DNA of 25,822 bases from an uncultured Pedobacter sp. (GTDB taxonomy: Bacteria; Bacteroidota; Bacteroidia; Sphingobacteriales; Sphingobacteriaceae): NCBI RefSeq assembly GCF_946479715.1, contig NZ_CAMLHF010000064.1, forward strand, positions 1 through 25,822, in the 5' to 3' direction. Positions within the stretch are counted from its first letter, which is position 1. Each line of letters begins with the position of its first letter. The notes beneath the pieces were generated by a model, which did not search any database, was not told the DNA's origin, and saw only the letters and a list, made by a program, of their open reading frames with translations. Made by a program: the position numbers and the translations under genes. Below, one piece after another: positions 24,021 to 25,822 of the stretch.

Positions 24021-24488
24021 TTAATGTTTTAATGGACTAAATAGCTGTTCCAACACCCGGCGGCGGTAGTCGAAAATATACGCTAATTTTTTCTTCACCA
24101 TAAACCGGTGTACCATCTCGCCAATGATGCCAAATGGTAATTCATAATCTACGGTATCTATCATCAAAACTCCTTTCTGGTTTGGGATAAATTCATGATG
24201 ATGCCTCCATAATTTGTAAGGACCTTTTTTCTGAAAATCTGTGAAGCTTTTTTGGTAGTTAACCGCTGTAATTTGTGTTTGCCACTTCAGGGGAATACCC
24301 AGCACAGGAGACACCGTATAATCGATAATCATTCCTTTATAGATGTCAGCCTCAGGCAGATTACTTAATACCACAAAGCCCATCTCTTTGGGTGTAATAC
24401 GCGAAAGATTATGCGGGGAAGAAAAGAAATCCCAGGCGCTATGTATATCACAATATAGTTGTTGCTCGCTATTAAGTTGATAAATCAT
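24021..24488 (-). CDS. SRPBCC (START/Bet v1-like) family protein in the carotenoid operon
   Basis: The 155-aa soluble protein has the SRPBCC ligand-pocket pattern. DIHSAWDFFSSPHNLSRITP (about residues 14-33) is the typical start, followed by alternating strands (MIIDYTVSPVLGIPLKWQTQ, ITAVNYQKSFTDFQKKGPYK) with WRHHHEFIPNQKG. It ends with the long C-terminal helix containing VHRFMVKKKLAYIFDYRRRV. Proteins of this fold bind hydrophobic ligands. Similar genes are commonly seen in Bacteroidota carotenoid clusters, where a carotenoid or precursor handling role is plausible but not shown. It is placed 10 bases after the secreted gene and 2 bases before crtZ. Confidence 0.88.
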   Translation of the reverse strand: MIYQLNSEQQLYCDIHSAWDFFSSPHNLSRITPKEMGFVVLSNLPEADIYKGMIIDYTVSPVLGIPLKWQTQITAVNYQKSFTDFQKKGPYKLWRHHHEFIPNQKGVLMIDTVDYELPFGIIGEMVHRFMVKKKLAYIFDYRRRVLEQLFSPLKH

Positions 24489-24498
24489 TTTTTAGTTA

Positions 24499-24957
24499 TT
24501 AGATAAGCGACTGTATCATATTTTTTAAATGAGTAGAGGTAATGTCTTTGTTGTTGGCTTTGATAAATTTTTCGTCTTCCTCAATATTTTTTTTGTATCC
24601 CAAAAAAGCAGGACTGTTTTTCTGAACCGACAACCGCAGTATTCTGATTTCTAAATTGCTAGCTTCTACCATTACAGCATGATCAATATTCTTTTTGCCT
24701 TTGTTAAAGGTTTTGAGTTTTGATATTGGATTCGTAATATGTTTTGCCCATATCATTTGAAAAGCACCTAGGTAGCTGAGATGCACTGAACTTTCCTTAT
24801 CTGTACTCAGTCTTTCGATCATTGTCAGACAAATTTTTTTGTCCGAAACAGCTTTTTTGTAATTGGCCCTAATGCTTTCCAAATCCATACTTTGCCCATA
24901 ACAAGCAATACCAACGAGGGAAAAAATAACCAAAATCATTACTTTTTTTAAAATCAT
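24499..24957 (-). CDS. Secreted protein of unknown function in the carotenoid operon, 152 aa
   Basis: No named domain is recognised. An N-terminal signal peptide is clear (MILKKVMILVIFSLVGIACYG before Q22), so the mature protein of about 130 residues is periplasmic or membrane-associated. A lipoprotein form via Cys19 is possible but the lipobox (GIAC) is weak. The mature part looks all-helical and basic, with two striking blocks: SYLGAFQMIWAKHITNPISK and NLEIRILRLSVQKNSPAFLG followed by YKKNIEEDEKFI. I have the impression that this pattern recurs among Bacteroidota hypotheticals, but I cannot check that here. The ATG overlaps the crtB stop by 4 bases (ATGA), so translation is coupled. A role in pigment export, localisation or membrane organisation is only inference. 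Confidence 0.82.
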   Translation of the reverse strand: MILKKVMILVIFSLVGIACYGQSMDLESIRANYKKAVSDKKICLTMIERLSTDKESSVHLSYLGAFQMIWAKHITNPISKLKTFNKGKKNIDHAVMVEASNLEIRILRLSVQKNSPAFLGYKKNIEEDEKFIKANNKDITSTHLKNMIQSLI

Positions 24958-25790
24958 AGTATGGCCATCTTATATTGTACGTAGCTACTCATTGCAAGAG
25001 AGAATTTTTGTCCGTTTGGAATACGTATTCTTTGTTTCATAATTTTTTCTGCTGGCGTACCCTTTATTTTTTTAAACAACGAAAGGTAGTATTTGTAAGC
25101 CAGGTAAACGCCGAATTTGGAAGAAGCCGGAAGTTTTTTGATCCCGGTCAATGCTTCGTTAAACTCTGCTTGAATCTCATTTTCAATTTCTAATTTGATG
25201 TTGTTGTTGAATGTTTTCATATCAATATTAGGGAAGTAAGTGCGTCCCAAAAGGTGGTAATCGTCTTTTAGATCGCGTAGAAAGTTTATTTTTTGAAAGG
25301 CTGAACCTAATTTCATGGCGTAAGGTTTTAGGTTATCGAATGTTTCTTTATTCCCCCCTACAAATACTTGAAGACACATCAATCCTACAACTTCAGCCGA
25401 ACCTAATATATACTGGTTATACAAATCAGAATTATAATCTATTTGCTGTAAATCCATTTGCATGCTATGCAGAAACTGTTCGATCAGGGCTTTGTCAATG
25501 GCAAAATTATTCACCGTATCCTGAAAGGACTGTAAAATGGGGTTAAGGGAGATGCCCTCTTGCAGGGCAGTCCAGGTTTCTGTTTTAAAACGTTGCAGCA
25601 GGCAAGCTTTGTCATAACCGTGAAAGCTGTCGACAATTTCGTCGGCCAGGCGCACATACCCATAGATGGCATAAATGGCGGGACGAATGGAAGGTTTTAG
25701 CGCTAGAATTCCCAATGAGAAACTGGTGCTATATTTTTCCGTGACCGCTTCACTTACCTTATAAGCCAATTCATCAAATAATTTTTTCAC
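24954..25790 (-). CDS. crtB: Phytoene synthase
   Basis: The 278-aa squalene/phytoene synthase condenses two geranylgeranyl diphosphates to phytoene, the first committed carotenoid step. The two Mg-binding motifs are intact: Asp50-x3-Asp54 in YGYVRLADEIVD and Asp173-x3-Asp177 in FLRDLKDD. KYSTSFSLGILAL and GSAFQKINFLRD also fit. The start is a GTG at 25790 that gives the usual family N-terminus (KKLFDELAYKVSEA). The 32 bases upstream to the edge do not identify the next gene: crtI is expected there. One frame is closed by a TAA at 25822-25820, and another would end at a TGA at 25776-25774 inside crtB. Confidence 0.95.
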   Translation of the reverse strand: MKKLFDELAYKVSEAVTEKYSTSFSLGILALKPSIRPAIYAIYGYVRLADEIVDSFHGYDKACLLQRFKTETWTALQEGISLNPILQSFQDTVNNFAIDKALIEQFLHSMQMDLQQIDYNSDLYNQYILGSAEVVGLMCLQVFVGGNKETFDNLKPYAMKLGSAFQKINFLRDLKDDYHLLGRTYFPNIDMKTFNNNIKLEIENEIQAEFNEALTGIKKLPASSKFGVYLAYKYYLSLFKKIKGTPAEKIMKQRIRIPNGQKFSLAMSSYVQYKMAIL

Positions 25791-25822
25791 TTCGCTTCTT
25801 CCGATTTTTCCGCAGAACGTTA

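Noticed and set aside
25791..25822. Calling a partial crtI at the right edge
   Set aside because: Only 32 bases are available, they show no recognisable CrtI sequence, and the frame that would use the GTGA overlap is closed by a TAA.

Overview
The window looks like the chromosome of a Bacteroidota bacterium, most likely a Sphingobacteriaceae member close to Pedobacter. The reasons are the low G+C, several upstream regions with the Bacteroidota -7 element (TAnnTTTG), secreted proteins whose signal peptides end in -AQ or -GQ, an OMPP1/FadL-type outer membrane protein, two POT transporters, a 7TM-HD phosphodiesterase and a compact carotenoid operon. This assignment comes from reading the sequence; no database was searched.

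Layout. (1) 1-2232, minus: the N-terminal part of an OMPP1/FadL-like porin running off the left edge, preceded by a Tyr/Gly- and Arg/Pro-rich lipoprotein. (2) 2338-7044, plus: a dense run of proS, an unknown 231-aa protein, a metB-like PLP enzyme, a TIGR02757-family protein and a DUF1905/YdeI-like protein. (3) 7046-14678, minus: a polyprenol-phosphate-mannose-type glycosyltransferase, two tandem POT-family peptide transporters, an unknown secreted protein, a thiolase, a 59-aa ribbon-helix-helix protein and an SPFH/band-7 membrane protein. (4) 14872-17162, plus: a PgpH-like 7TM-HD protein and tRNA-Ser(GCU) with a clear promoter and terminator. (5) 17332-22133: small single genes of accessory character and visibly higher G+C: DUF6766, a DUF892 ferritin-like protein, a 95-aa unknown, DUF72, a DUF6965-like protein, a GNAT acetyltransferase, a DoxX-like protein and a frameshifted, 5'-truncated nicotinamidase remnant. 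(6) 22317-22874, plus: an ECF sigma factor that appears to lack part of region 2.2 and has no FecR/SusCD partner here. (7) 22862-25790, minus: a translationally coupled carotenoid operon, crtB - secreted unknown - SRPBCC - crtZ - lycopene cyclase, with crtI expected beyond the right edge.

How the genes work together. The carotenoid operon should make phytoene (CrtB), cyclise lycopene to beta-carotene (CrtYcd-type cyclase) and hydroxylate it to zeaxanthin (CrtZ). The secreted protein and the SRPBCC protein inside it have no assigned step. The DUF892 and DUF6766 genes fit a stress-response cassette. The SPFH protein and the RHH protein form a two-gene unit with operator-like repeats just before the first start codon.

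I found no CRISPR array, insertion sequence, integrase or phage gene. The features most worth a second look are the secreted protein in the carotenoid operon, the SPFH-RHH pair, and the decaying zone around the nicotinamidase remnant and the sigma factor.
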